From Dyadobacter sp. CY343 (lineage in GTDB: Bacteria; Bacteroidota; Bacteroidia; Cytophagales; Spirosomataceae): a stretch of 64,000 nt of DNA. Positions 50,056 through 60,271 of the stretch are shown piece by piece. Positions within the stretch are counted from its first letter, which is position 1. Each line of letters starts with the position of its first letter. Location of the stretch: assembly GCF_021390335.1 (NCBI RefSeq), contig NZ_JAJUXK010000007.1, positions 1 through 64,000 of the forward strand, in the 5' to 3' direction. A program made the position numbers and the translations under genes. A model generated the notes under the pieces. The model was not told the DNA's origin and did no database searches. It saw nothing but the letters and a program-made list of their open reading frames with translations.

Positions 50056-51913
50056 TAAAGTTCTGCGACTCAATTGCTTTTTCCTGAGCTATCAACTCAT
50101 TTTCATGAGGGAAGTTGGATTCAAGCGTTTGAGAATATGGAATGTTTTGAGGAATAAAATCTTCCTTGGCACCTGGCTTGCTATAATCATAAGACCAACG
50201 ATAAACTGCTGGTATCTCACCTTCCCAGTTTCCGTGACCCGGAACAACCGGTGCAGTCCATTCCAGGGTATTTGAACGCCATGGATTCTGAGGTGATCTC
50301 TTGCCTTTGAAAATACTGTAAAAGAAGTTCCAAAGGAAAATGAACTGCGCAAGGAATGATAATATCGCTGCAATAGATATAAACATGTTCATATCCATGT
50401 ACTTATGCGTAAAGTCATAGCTCGTAAATTGGTAATACCTACGAGGGAAACCTGCGATACCTACATAGTGCATTGGAATAAATACCATGTAAATCCCAAT
50501 AAATGTCAACCAAAAGTGAATCTGACCCAAGGTCGTATTCATCATTCTTCCAAACATCTTAGGGAACCAGTGGTAAACTCCTGCGAAAAGACCAAATGCA
50601 GATGCAGCTCCCATTACAAGGTGAAAGTGAGCCACAACGAAGTAAGTATCATGCAATTGAATGTCCAGCGCGCTGTTTCCTAGGATAATACCAGTCAAAC
50701 CTCCCGACACAAATAGGGAAACCAGACCGATCGAGAATAGCATACCAGGCGTAAATACTATATTACCCTTCCACAATGTAGTGATGTAATTAAAACCTTT
50801 TACCGCAGATGGTACTGCAATAATTAGCGTCAAGAACATGAATACCGAGCCCAGGAACGGATTCATACCTGTTACGAACATGTGGTGAGCCCACACGATA
50901 AAGGCAAGGAAAGCTATACCCAGCATTGAAGCGATCATCGCTCTGTAACCAAAGATAGGCTTCCGTGCATTTGTTGCAATTACCTCAGATGTGATTCCCA
51001 AACCCGGAAGTAGTACGATATAAACCTCAGGGTGGCCCAGGAACCAGAACAAGTGTTGGAATAAGATTGGGCTACCACCAACATTTGGAAGCGCTTCCCC
51101 ATTGATATAAATGTCAGACAGATAAAAGCTTGTTCCGAAGTGACGGTCAAATATCAGGAGCAACACCGAAGACAGGAGAACCGGGAAAGAAATCAGACCA
51201 AGAACCGCAGTAATCAGGAAAGACCAGATTGTAAGAGGTAGTTTGTCAAATGACATCCCTCTCGTACGAAGGTTGATAACCGTTGTGATGTAGTTAATAC
51301 CTCCTAAAAGCTGAGACACAATAAAGAACGCCATACTCGCTAACCAAAGCGTCATACCCATTCCTGATCCAGGGTGAGCCTGAGGTAATGCACTTAATGG
51401 CGGATAAATTACCCAACCACCAGCAGCTGGCCCGGATTGCAGGAACAAAGAAGCAAACATGATAACGCTGGCCAAAAAGAAGAACCAGTAGGACAACATA
51501 TTCATGAAGCCCGACGCCATGTCTCTCGCTCCGATTTGCAACGGAATTAAGAAGTTACTGAATGTTCCACTCAATCCAGCAGTTAAAACGAAGAATACCA
51601 TAATGGTACCATGCATCGTAACCAAGGCCAGATAAAAGTTTGGGTCCAATTTCCCTGCATCACTTATCCAACCACCTAATACAGGTTTGAGCCATGACAA
51701 GTTAGAGTCAGGCAAACCAAGCTGAATACGGAAGATAACAGACATTGTAATACCAATTACCGCCCAAAGAATACCGGTAATCAGATACTGCTTCGCTATG
51801 ACCTTGTGATCTTCGCAAAATATATATTTCTGCCAAAAGTTTTGTGCTTCATGGTGGTGTTCATGCTCATCTGCGTGATGCTGAGCTGTTTCCAATCCTT
51901 CAATAGCTGACAT
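50030..51913 (-). CDS. ctaD: Cytochrome c oxidase subunit I
   Basis: 627 aa, 12-13 helices. Heme-copper ligands: WFLGHPEVYIVLLPGLG (CuB His cross-linked to Tyr), WAHHMFVTG (CuB His pair), and HFHLVMGAAS (heme a3/a ligands). LVTMHGTIMVFFVLTAGL holds the low-spin heme histidine. K- and D-channel residues appear in the usual places (FMNMLSYWFFF region; TTVINLRTRGM). N-terminal His-rich tail (HHADEHEHHHEAQ). It follows subunit II by 27 bp. A-type heme-copper oxidase. Confidence 0.98.
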   Translation of the reverse strand: MSAIEGLETAQHHADEHEHHHEAQNFWQKYIFCEDHKVIAKQYLITGILWAVIGITMSVIFRIQLGLPDSNLSWLKPVLGGWISDAGKLDPNFYLALVTMHGTIMVFFVLTAGLSGTFSNFLIPLQIGARDMASGFMNMLSYWFFFLASVIMFASLFLQSGPAAGGWVIYPPLSALPQAHPGSGMGMTLWLASMAFFIVSQLLGGINYITTVINLRTRGMSFDKLPLTIWSFLITAVLGLISFPVLLSSVLLLIFDRHFGTSFYLSDIYINGEALPNVGGSPILFQHLFWFLGHPEVYIVLLPGLGITSEVIATNARKPIFGYRAMIASMLGIAFLAFIVWAHHMFVTGMNPFLGSVFMFLTLIIAVPSAVKGFNYITTLWKGNIVFTPGMLFSIGLVSLFVSGGLTGIILGNSALDIQLHDTYFVVAHFHLVMGAASAFGLFAGVYHWFPKMFGRMMNTTLGQIHFWLTFIGIYMVFIPMHYVGIAGFPRRYYQFTSYDFTHKYMDMNMFISIAAILSFLAQFIFLWNFFYSIFKGKRSPQNPWRSNTLEWTAPVVPGHGNWEGEIPAVYRWSYDYSKPGAKEDFIPQNIPYSQTLESNFPHENELIAQEKAIESQNFNDQFKASH

Positions 51914-51940
51914 ATACTTTCAATATTTTTAAATTAGTAA

Positions 51941-53041
51941 TTAGCGTAGACTAGTGCTTGTTCCAACTCCACCTCCCGAAGTGCTGTCAGCTGGTGCAGC
52001 AGCCTCTGCGGGCACATACTTCATAGCTTTTGCTTTCAGGTTTTCAGGAACTTTGGCAAGATATTCAGGATATGTTTGCAGGAAGGTAGACTGTTCTGCA
52101 CACCATTTTTTGTAAGACGCTTCGTCCTCTACCACCAGGCGCATTTTCATTGAAAAATGCCCTTGTCCACAAACCTCCGTACATGCGATCTCATAGTCAA
52201 ATTTTGAATTGCCAGTCTCTGCACGCATATCCGCTGTTGTCTTGTCAGCGACGAACCAGAATTTAGTAGGCATCCCAGGCACTGCATCCATTTTCACACG
52301 CATATGAGGAATAAACACACTGTGCAAAACATCACGTGCACGAATTTTCAACAATACAGGCCGGTTCACCGGAATATGCATTTCACTCGGGTTTGTGAAA
52401 TCATCAAACGAATTCTCATCAGAAAGATCTATCCCAACCTCGTTTTGAGCGTCGATCAATTTGAAGTTGTAATTACCGAGTTTGTTATCACTCACCCCAG
52501 AATAACGCGCGATCCAGTTAAACTGTTTTCCTGTGATCTCAATTACTTCCGCATCTCTCGGTGCATCCGAAGTAATATCAGACCATGCTTTCCATCCCGT
52601 AAATACCAATAATGCCATTACGACAGCTGGTACGATAGTCCATATTAATTCTAAGCGGTGATTTTCAGGATAGAAGGTAGCGCGGTGATTTTTCTTGTGC
52701 TGATATTTCCAGGCAAAAAAGAAAATCAGGAAGTTTACCAGGATAAACGGGATAGTAAGAATTCCCATTGAAAACCAGAACAAATCATCGGTTCTTCTTC
52801 CATGAATAGATGATGCTTCCGGTAGGAAAAACTCACGAGCATGTAAATATGACCAGGTAATAGAAATTGCTCCAAAAACAAGGATCACAATAAACATCGC
52901 TCCATTCACCTTATTTCCCGGAGTCCGAACTTCGTTTGAATCTGTCTTATTAATACCCTTGACAACGTTTTGTAGCCTGGCGATGACGACACCGACAAGA
53001 ACCACAAATACAAGAGCAACTAACGCGATAATGATATACAT
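51941..53041 (-). CDS. ctaC: Cytochrome c oxidase subunit II
   Basis: 366 aa with three N-terminal hydrophobic segments and a periplasmic cupredoxin domain. CuA ligands are C287, C291, H295 and M298 (CTEVCGQGHFSM) with the upstream His near VLHSVFIPHMRVKMDAVPG. No C-terminal heme domain (no CxxCH), so electrons must come from a separate or complex III-linked cytochrome, presumably ActE or the N-terminal domain of ActA. The tail is Ala/Gly/Ser-rich and disordered. It follows actF by 22 bp. Confidence 0.96.
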   Translation of the reverse strand: MYIIIALVALVFVVLVGVVIARLQNVVKGINKTDSNEVRTPGNKVNGAMFIVILVFGAISITWSYLHAREFFLPEASSIHGRRTDDLFWFSMGILTIPFILVNFLIFFFAWKYQHKKNHRATFYPENHRLELIWTIVPAVVMALLVFTGWKAWSDITSDAPRDAEVIEITGKQFNWIARYSGVSDNKLGNYNFKLIDAQNEVGIDLSDENSFDDFTNPSEMHIPVNRPVLLKIRARDVLHSVFIPHMRVKMDAVPGMPTKFWFVADKTTADMRAETGNSKFDYEIACTEVCGQGHFSMKMRLVVEDEASYKKWCAEQSTFLQTYPEYLAKVPENLKAKAMKYVPAEAAAPADSTSGGGVGTSTSLR

Positions 53042-53063
53042 GATAATAGACTGGTTTTTGCAA

Positions 53064-54425
53064 TTAGGCGATATCGTGATGCAATGATTCCTCCAACATA
53101 GGGTGATTCCTTGGGATCAAATTCGCCTTTTCTAATTGAGATGCTATTGAATACGCAAATGCACAAAGGAATATCAGGAAGAATCCCCATTCCAACGCTC
53201 CGAGCTCCGCTCCTGCACCTACCGTGCCAGGCATAATATTCGTGTAAAAATCCATGTAGTGCCCGATGATTACACTCCAGCATGCCACCTTCAAAATCGA
53301 ATGTGTATACTTTGCATCGCGTGTCATCAACACCAAGAATGGAAAAAAGAAATTAAGAAAAAGTGTAATAAAAAAAGGCGCTTTATAAAAACCTCCGTGA
53401 CCTCTGAAACGCTCAATGAAATAGATCGTTTCTTCTGGAAGGTTAGCATAGTAGATCAAAAGAAATTGAGCGAACCATACATAAGTCCAGAAAATACTGA
53501 ATGCGAAGATGAATTTACCCAGATCACGCAAGTGACTTGAATTAACTGCTCTCAAGTAACCTCTCTCTCTCAGCATTACTACTGTCAACGTAATCACCGC
53601 CAAACCTGCAACATGCCAACTTGCCAACGTATACCAGCCGAACATAGTACTGAACCAGTGTGTATCGATAGACATTACGAAATCCCAAGCCGATGTTGAT
53701 GACGTAACACCAAATACAACTAAAAATGCTGTCCCGAAACGGATAGATTTTTCATAAAATTCAGTTCCCCCAATTTCGTCCTCTTTCAGGGAAAGGTTAC
53801 GGATCACTCTCCAAAGCCAATACCAAACAGCAAAGTAGATCACCAATCTGATTATGAAGAAAGGTGTATTCAAAAATCCTCTCTTGCCGGCAATGATCTT
53901 ATCGTATTCAGGGCCGCCTACTTCGTACAAACCTTCGTGCGTCCAGTGAAAAAGATCATGTCCACCGAAAATGAATGTAAGCAACATCACAACGCCCATG
54001 TAAGGCAAGAATGCTGGTAAGGCTTCGGGGATTCTTTTGAAAACAGTTGACCACCCCGCTTGCGCCAGATAGTTATATGAGATAAAGAACATTCCTACTA
54101 CCGACATACCGGTGAAGTATACGCCATTAACCCAGAGATTTGCCCAGATCCTAGCTACCCAGCTCTTGGCATGATGCCCACCTTCTGCGGCCGCAGCAGC
54201 TCCGTGACCGGCAGCTCCGTGTTCCGCACCAGCATGCCCAACTGCCGCAGCAGCCTGTTCTGCTCCGCGCGCAGCTGCTTCATGTCCTCCGCCAGTTGCT
54301 GCAAGGTAAGCACCCAAAGCTACCAGGGCCAACCCTACACCACCGCCTATAAGTAAATTCCTCTTAGCTTCTGATGTAAATTCAAACCGCTCTTCAATAG
54401 AAGGAATCGAATGTGCTGATGCCAT
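53064..54425 (-). CDS. actF: Alternative complex III subunit ActF (integral membrane)
   Basis: 453 aa, about ten helices, NrfD/ActF-like (quinol:cytochrome c oxidoreductase). The core includes VFFISYNYLAQAGWSTVFKRI-like and YTLASWHVAGLAVITLTVVML segments. Residues 45-88 form a low-complexity loop rich in Ala, Gly and His (GHEAAARGAEQ, HGAAGHG, with H48, H64, H69, H74, H84, H85). It pairs with ActC in the membrane arm and lies before cytochrome oxidase subunit II with a 22-bp gap. Confidence 0.93.
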   Translation of the reverse strand: MASAHSIPSIEERFEFTSEAKRNLLIGGGVGLALVALGAYLAATGGGHEAAARGAEQAAAAVGHAGAEHGAAGHGAAAAAEGGHHAKSWVARIWANLWVNGVYFTGMSVVGMFFISYNYLAQAGWSTVFKRIPEALPAFLPYMGVVMLLTFIFGGHDLFHWTHEGLYEVGGPEYDKIIAGKRGFLNTPFFIIRLVIYFAVWYWLWRVIRNLSLKEDEIGGTEFYEKSIRFGTAFLVVFGVTSSTSAWDFVMSIDTHWFSTMFGWYTLASWHVAGLAVITLTVVMLRERGYLRAVNSSHLRDLGKFIFAFSIFWTYVWFAQFLLIYYANLPEETIYFIERFRGHGGFYKAPFFITLFLNFFFPFLVLMTRDAKYTHSILKVACWSVIIGHYMDFYTNIMPGTVGAGAELGALEWGFFLIFLCAFAYSIASQLEKANLIPRNHPMLEESLHHDIA

Positions 54426-54458
54426 TATGTATTTATTTCTCCGTTATTAAAAATATAA

Positions 54459-55082
54459 TTACGCCCCTTTCTGCAACTTCTGTACGTAGTGTACAATCTT
54501 CCAACGCTCGGCTGGATCAATCTGAGAGCCGTGAGGCCACATCCGAGCTTTTCCATATGTGATCACGTGGAAGATATGCCCTTCATTCATATTCTTGTAC
54601 GCATCGCTTGCATAATTAGGAACCCCTTTATACATAGCACCAACCTTTCCGTCCCCAGCGCCAGTGGCACCGTGACAATGCTGGCAATAACGTTCATATA
54701 AGATCTTACCTTCCGCCATTGAGGCGTCGGTCAAAGGAATAGGGTTTTTCAATACTTTTTCAGCAATTCCAATGCTATCAGCGGCAATATTATAAACCAT
54801 CAAATCGACAGTTGCCGAGTCAGCCTGACCAAATGAAGTCTGATAATTCCTCCTTGCAACAGTACCAGCAACGGGCAGACGCATTGTTAATCCCATTGGG
54901 TTAATAGGATTTGCCTTTTCCTGCTTGTAAGGCTCATAGCCCACGGGTAGGTACATGTTAGGTGCATACTCCTTTCCTGGATCATTCAGATCTTTCTTAC
55001 AACTGGACGCAGCAGTCAGAACAACCGCAGCTACCAAAATACCTTTATATATACTCTTGAATTTCATCGTCTCAAACTTCAT
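54459..55082 (-). CDS. actE: Alternative complex III subunit ActE, mono-heme cytochrome c lipoprotein
   Basis: 207 aa. A lipoprotein-like signal (VVLTAASSC, C28) and one heme site YCQHCHGATGAGDG (about 133-146). The first ATG at 55082 overlaps the actD stop (TAATG); another Met lies 5 codons in. It should receive electrons from ActA hemes and pass them to the CuA of subunit II. A CxxCH plus distal Met (about 175-185, KARMWPHG) fits a class I fold. Confidence 0.93.
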   Translation of the reverse strand: MKFETMKFKSIYKGILVAAVVLTAASSCKKDLNDPGKEYAPNMYLPVGYEPYKQEKANPINPMGLTMRLPVAGTVARRNYQTSFGQADSATVDLMVYNIAADSIGIAEKVLKNPIPLTDASMAEGKILYERYCQHCHGATGAGDGKVGAMYKGVPNYASDAYKNMNEGHIFHVITYGKARMWPHGSQIDPAERWKIVHYVQKLQKGA

Positions 55083-55612
55083 TAAAATTGCTTGATGTTG
55101 ACTTCCTCAGCTCCACTGTCCTTTAATGCTCTGGAAATGTCTTCAACTGTCATAGAATTTCTTCCCAAATCTATCGCCATTACAAACTTGTTATCCGTTG
55201 AGCGCACATCAAACCTGGGGTGAGCATGTGTGCCGGGCCCCAATCCATTCGAGATAAAGAATGTAATAACCATTCCGAAAGCTGTAAAAAGTACAGTAAG
55301 CTCAAATGTGATAGGAATATAAGCTGGAATTGAAATGGGATCTTTTCCACCAATAATCATCGGCCAGTCGATCCCCATAGTCCAGATCATCAATGTTAAA
55401 GCCACGCAGCATCCTGTTACACCGAACATAAATGCAGCTATACCAATTCTGGTTCTTGGGTGCCCCAATGCTTCATCCATACCATGGATTGGAAAAGGAG
55501 AATAAACCTCTTTGATCTTCACGCCAGCTTTTCTAAGCCGGGGAACTGCGTGAAGCACAGTATCGTCATCGTCATAAACTCCGACCAAATATTTACCAGA
55601 TAATTCTGCCAT
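55082..55612 (-). CDS. actD: Alternative complex III subunit ActD (DUF3341)
   Basis: 176 aa with two transmembrane helices (ITFELTVLFTAFGMVITFFI; FMFGVTGCCVALTLMIWTMG). The N-terminal KYLVGVYDDDDTVLHAVPRLRKAGVKIKEVYSPFPIHGMDEALG matches DUF3341. A structural membrane subunit of the complex. It shares a one-base overlap with actE and follows actC after 34 bp. Confidence 0.94.
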   Translation of the reverse strand: MAELSGKYLVGVYDDDDTVLHAVPRLRKAGVKIKEVYSPFPIHGMDEALGHPRTRIGIAAFMFGVTGCCVALTLMIWTMGIDWPMIIGGKDPISIPAYIPITFELTVLFTAFGMVITFFISNGLGPGTHAHPRFDVRSTDNKFVMAIDLGRNSMTVEDISRALKDSGAEEVNIKQF

Positions 55613-55646
55613 ACTATTACTAATTATTAAATATCAGAAAGTCTCC

Positions 55647-57080
55647 TTATTCTTTGTCTTTGTCAAATGCCGGTTCAGCTGTTCCACGTTGCCTCACTTT
55701 CGCAACACCAGCTATTTTTGCCGGAAGCTGAGCAGATGTCGAACGTAATACTGCCTTCACTTCTGCCATATTCACTACCGGCAGATACTTCGAGAATAGA
55801 AGGAATAGGGTAAAGAACAAACCGAACGAGAATATATAGTCGCCAATATCGTACCGTGTTGGTGAGAACATGGCCCAGCTTGACGGGATGTAGTCACGGT
55901 GAAGTGACGTGACGATAATTACAAATCGTTCAAACCACATTCCGATATTTACTACAATAGATATGAAGAAAGTAAATGTGATGCTGCGACGCAGTTTTCT
56001 TGACCAGAAAAGCTGAGGAGAAATTACGTTACATGTCATCATCGCCCAATATGCCCACCAATATGGCCCGGTCATACGGTTGAAGAATGCATAATATTCA
56101 TATTCAACTCCACCATACCAGGCTATAAAAAACTCAGTAATGTAAGCCACACCTACAACAGAACCGGTCAAGGTAATAACCTTGTTCATTGTCTCGATGT
56201 GCTCCAATGTTATATAATCTTCGAGCTTATAAACAACCCTGGTAATAAGCATCAAGTTTTGAACCATCGCGAAACCTGAGAAAATCGCTCCTGCCACAAA
56301 GTATGGAGGGAAGATTGTTGTATGCCATCCGGGAATTACGGAAGTCGCAAAGTCCATACTAACGATTGTGTGAACCGAAAGTACCAGTGGCGTTGAAAGC
56401 CCTGCAAGGATTAAGCTGATGTATTCGTAACGTGCCCAGGTTTTTGCTGAACCATCCCAGCCCATTGCGAAAGTACCATACATGAAACGCGAGACTTTAC
56501 TAGTAGCGCGATCACGGATTGTGGCAAGGTCAGGAATCAGACCGATGTACCAGAAAACCAGCGAAACCGAGAAATAAGTACTGATCGCAAAAACGTCCCA
56601 AACAAGTGGTGAGTTAAAGTTTACCCAAAGTGATCCGAAAGCATTTGGAAGCGGCAGTGCCCAGTATGCCATCCAGGGACGGCCCATGTGCATTAAAATA
56701 AATGAAGCTGCACAAATAACGGCGAAAATGGTCATCGCCTCAGCTGCGCGGTTAATAGATGTTCTCCATTTCTGGCGAAACAGCAAAAGAATCGCAGAAA
56801 TAAGCGTTCCCGCATGACCAATACCAACCCACCAAACGAAGTTAGTAATATCCCAAGCCCAGCCGACAGTTTTATTCAGACCCCATACACCCAAACCTTC
56901 CCACCAGGTCCAAGCTAGGCAGACAGTACCATATGCCAAGACCAAAAGAGAGATACCGAAGGCAATTTTCCACTCTTTGGTTGGAGCACCTTCCACATGC
57001 CGACATATATCTTCCGTTACGTCTGCGTACGTTTTCCCACCTTGAATCAGCGGTTCTCTTACAGGTGAAGTAACATGCAT
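55647..57080 (-). CDS. actC: Alternative complex III subunit ActC (NrfD family)
   Basis: 477 aa with ten transmembrane helices of the polysulfide reductase NrfD fold (FVWWVGIGHAGTLISAILLL; ISTYFSVSLVFWYIGLIPDLATIRDR; PYWWAYWAMMTCNVISPQLFW). ActC holds the quinol-binding side facing the ActB iron-sulfur domain. Tryptophan-rich like its homologues. It lies 49 bp after actB. Confidence 0.95.
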   Translation of the reverse strand: MHVTSPVREPLIQGGKTYADVTEDICRHVEGAPTKEWKIAFGISLLVLAYGTVCLAWTWWEGLGVWGLNKTVGWAWDITNFVWWVGIGHAGTLISAILLLFRQKWRTSINRAAEAMTIFAVICAASFILMHMGRPWMAYWALPLPNAFGSLWVNFNSPLVWDVFAISTYFSVSLVFWYIGLIPDLATIRDRATSKVSRFMYGTFAMGWDGSAKTWARYEYISLILAGLSTPLVLSVHTIVSMDFATSVIPGWHTTIFPPYFVAGAIFSGFAMVQNLMLITRVVYKLEDYITLEHIETMNKVITLTGSVVGVAYITEFFIAWYGGVEYEYYAFFNRMTGPYWWAYWAMMTCNVISPQLFWSRKLRRSITFTFFISIVVNIGMWFERFVIIVTSLHRDYIPSSWAMFSPTRYDIGDYIFSFGLFFTLFLLFSKYLPVVNMAEVKAVLRSTSAQLPAKIAGVAKVRQRGTAEPAFDKDKE

Positions 57081-57129
57081 ACTACTATCTATTTATAATG
57101 ATTTAAACTTCAAATTATACCCTTTAATA

Positions 57130-60100
57130 CTAAGCGTGTTCTTTCGCTTCCGCAGGCTTAGCAGTAACATCTTTATTACGAACCTTGGTCAGATAAGAAA
57201 GCTGTGGACGAACATTAATTTCTTCCAGCATATGGAAAGCTCTTCCTTCACGTTCTTCCTCAAGGATTTTCGAAATCCGGCTTTCTGGATCGTTCATGTC
57301 TCCAAAAGTGATAGCGCCGGTTGAACATGCAGAGGCACAAGCCACATTCACTTCTCCGTCTACAATTCTTCTTCTTTCTTTCTTCGCTGTAAGTTTTGCT
57401 TCCTGTATTCTGTGAACACACATTGAGCACTTCTCAATTACCCCTCTGGAACGAACAGTTACGTCTGGGTTAATGACCATTTTACCAAGGTCATTATTGA
57501 AATGGTAATCAAAGTTGTCGTTATCAAAATATTTGAACCAGTTGAAGCGACGTACTTTGTATGGGCAGTTATTTGCGCAGTACCTTGTTCCAACGCAACG
57601 GTTGTAGGTCATTTGGTTAAGACCTTCTGAACTGTGCGTAGTTGCCAATACCGGACATACTGTTTCACAAGGTGCATTGTTGCAATGCTGACAGAGCATC
57701 GGCTGGAAAGTCACCTCCGGATTTTCAGAGGCTATTTCTAAACCTCTTAAATCCTCGACATCTGCATCACTGCTATAATATCTGTCGATACGTATCCAGT
57801 GCATTTCACGGCTATTGATAACTTCCTGACGGCCAACGACCGGAACGTTATTCTCAGCCTGGCAGCTTACCACACAGGCGCCACAACCAAAACATGTATT
57901 CAGGTCAATGACCATACCCCATGAGTGGTTCTTATATTTATGTCCATTCCAAAGTGTCAGATCCGTCGCATCAACAGTACCTTCTGATGTTGGAATTTTT
58001 GGGATAAACCGACCAGCTTGTGGGTCTTTTTGGAAATGAGATAAAACTGTTTCCTGCAAAACCGATTTACGGTTCATCACAGTATTATGCGTCTGAGTCT
58101 GAGCTATCTCACGCGTATCACCTGTCTTGGAAATAACAACCTCACCAGGTAAGAATGAGAGATACCCGCCGATAGATGTTGCGAAAGGATATACATTCTT
58201 TCCAACACCATTTGCTGATTTACCTGCCTTCTCACGACCAAATCCGATGGCTATCGAAACAGTACCATTAGCCTGCCCTGGTTGTATAATAACAGGAACT
58301 TCAACAGATTTCCCTTTACTTTCTACTTTAACAACATCGCCTTGAGCAAGTCCGAGTTCAGCCGCTGTCTTTTGTGAAACGCAAGCGTGATTGTCCCAGC
58401 AAGCTTTCGTAACAGGCTCTGGCAACTCTTGCAGCCAAGGATTATTAGCCGTAGCACCATTACCGATACCTACGTTTTCGAACAGAACCAGCTCGATTCC
58501 GGTTGAAGATGCTTTGTAGGTTTTTGCAATGCTGGCACTTGCGGCACTTATATCTCCGGCAAATGTGGCACCAGATGCAATAGCTGTTGAATTTGAATCA
58601 AATACTCCGTCATGAAGTGATTTTACCCAAAATGCTTCGAAGTCACCTCCTGCGCCCAGAGAAAATATGTTCTTTCTCCAATATGCTTTTACATATTCGT
58701 GATAATCAGAAGGCTGACCTGCCCATTTCAGTAAACTTTCCTGAGCCTGACGCGTACTAAAGATATGACTGATGGTAGGTTGTACCAGGCTGAAAGAGCC
58801 TGCAACAGGTTCCGCATCATTCCAAGATTCTAAATAATGGGGAGCCGGACAGATGTATTTCATCAATGAAGATGTTTCATCTGCGCGATCATTAAATGAC
58901 ACACTGAACTGAACTTTCGGCAATGCCGCTGCCAATTCAGAACCCCGAGGATGATCGTATACTGGATTAGCTCCCAGTAAAATAACCCCGGCGATTTTAC
59001 CACCTTTTACATCATCAATGAATTGGTTCATTGCAATGTCATTTCCCTGGCGATAGTTAGCAGGCTTGTCAAGATTAATTGTAGTGCCGTAACTTCCGAG
59101 CAAACTATTTAAAGCATTCACCACAACCTGAACAGCTGGATCATTAACCCCACTCACAACAAGCGCCTGTCCTTTCGCTGCGATCAAATCGTTGGCTGCT
59201 TTATCGAGGTTTGGAATCTCTATTGAAGGAGCAGATATTGAAGCGCCTCCTAGCTTGGCAGCAACTTTCTTGTATAATGAACCTACAACTAAACCAACCT
59301 GTGAAGGCTTAATAGCAGAACGATAATCCGCATTTGATCCGGTTACAGATAGTCCAGACTCAAACTGGTAATGGCGTGACATTTCCTTCTTACCTTCTTT
59401 ACCACTGCTCAACGCTCTCGTTTCACCGTATTGCTTTGAATAGGTATCAGGCGCGATCCAGGTTCCAAGGAAGTCCGCCTCTATGCCAACAATTACTTTC
59501 GCTTTGGCAAAATCATAAGAAGGTAATACCGCTTTGCCAAACGAAATTTCATTTCCTTTCAGAATAGCGGAAGAGGAATTTGCATCATATACAACATGAG
59601 TAGTTGTAGGATATTTACTAGTAAAATCTGCGATAACAGATTTGGTAGATGGACTTAGGATAGTCTGTGAAAGAATCCGGATTGCTCCTCCGTTACCCGC
59701 AATTTGCGTTAGCTGTTGAGTAATCTCCTTATCGACTGTCTCCCAGCTAACTTTTGTATCTTCGCCCTTTTTAGGACCTCTTAATTTTTCATTGTCATAT
59801 AGCCCAAGCAAAGAAGCCTGAGCCCGGGCACTAGTCCCTGCAGAGATTTTTGATAAAGAATTCGGTTCAATCTTAACTGGCCTTCCCTCACGCGTTTTTA
59901 CTAAAATACTGGCATAATCCCCATTTTCAGCGTAAGTAGTAGCATACCAGTTAGCGATGGTAGGAAATTCCCCTTCTGGCTTATTGATGTATGGAATTGC
60001 TTTTTTAACAGGTGCCTCGCAAGCTGCAAGAGAAACCGCCGCCATTCCGAAACCAAGAACTTTAAGGAAATCCCGACGATGCGTGCCTACTCCGTCAATC

Positions 60101-60222
60101 AGACTTTCGTATTGGCTCTCAGTAGGTTCAGCAGCAAATTCAGAAGCCGCATCCTTTACAAATTTCTCGTCATTCCGTAGCTCCTCTAGTCCCCGCCAAT
60201 ATCTCTTATTAGTATTTTCCAT
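57130..60222 (-). CDS. actB: Alternative complex III subunit ActB, molybdopterin-like/iron-sulfur fusion with Tat signal
   Basis: 1030 aa from the ATG at 60222 (a TTG would extend it by four codons). Tat-lipoprotein-type signal: HRRDFLKVLGFG (from residue 48) and LAAC (C68). The N-terminal region resembles molybdopterin oxidoreductase but has lost cofactor-binding cysteines. The C-terminal ferredoxin part has four cysteine clusters: CFGCGACVVSCQAEN, CQHCNNAPCETVCP, CVGTRYCANNCPYKVRR and CSMCVHRIQ...CASAC. It should transfer electrons from the quinol site to ActA hemes in the periplasm. 50 bp downstream of actA. Confidence 0.96.
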   Translation of the reverse strand: MENTNKRYWRGLEELRNDEKFVKDAASEFAAEPTESQYESLIDGVGTHRRDFLKVLGFGMAAVSLAACEAPVKKAIPYINKPEGEFPTIANWYATTYAENGDYASILVKTREGRPVKIEPNSLSKISAGTSARAQASLLGLYDNEKLRGPKKGEDTKVSWETVDKEITQQLTQIAGNGGAIRILSQTILSPSTKSVIADFTSKYPTTTHVVYDANSSSAILKGNEISFGKAVLPSYDFAKAKVIVGIEADFLGTWIAPDTYSKQYGETRALSSGKEGKKEMSRHYQFESGLSVTGSNADYRSAIKPSQVGLVVGSLYKKVAAKLGGASISAPSIEIPNLDKAANDLIAAKGQALVVSGVNDPAVQVVVNALNSLLGSYGTTINLDKPANYRQGNDIAMNQFIDDVKGGKIAGVILLGANPVYDHPRGSELAAALPKVQFSVSFNDRADETSSLMKYICPAPHYLESWNDAEPVAGSFSLVQPTISHIFSTRQAQESLLKWAGQPSDYHEYVKAYWRKNIFSLGAGGDFEAFWVKSLHDGVFDSNSTAIASGATFAGDISAASASIAKTYKASSTGIELVLFENVGIGNGATANNPWLQELPEPVTKACWDNHACVSQKTAAELGLAQGDVVKVESKGKSVEVPVIIQPGQANGTVSIAIGFGREKAGKSANGVGKNVYPFATSIGGYLSFLPGEVVISKTGDTREIAQTQTHNTVMNRKSVLQETVLSHFQKDPQAGRFIPKIPTSEGTVDATDLTLWNGHKYKNHSWGMVIDLNTCFGCGACVVSCQAENNVPVVGRQEVINSREMHWIRIDRYYSSDADVEDLRGLEIASENPEVTFQPMLCQHCNNAPCETVCPVLATTHSSEGLNQMTYNRCVGTRYCANNCPYKVRRFNWFKYFDNDNFDYHFNNDLGKMVINPDVTVRSRGVIEKCSMCVHRIQEAKLTAKKERRRIVDGEVNVACASACSTGAITFGDMNDPESRISKILEEEREGRAFHMLEEINVRPQLSYLTKVRNKDVTAKPAEAKEHA

Positions 60223-60271
60223 AAAACTATTCAATACAAATGCGTTGTATTCTGGTATTAATTTCTATTGA

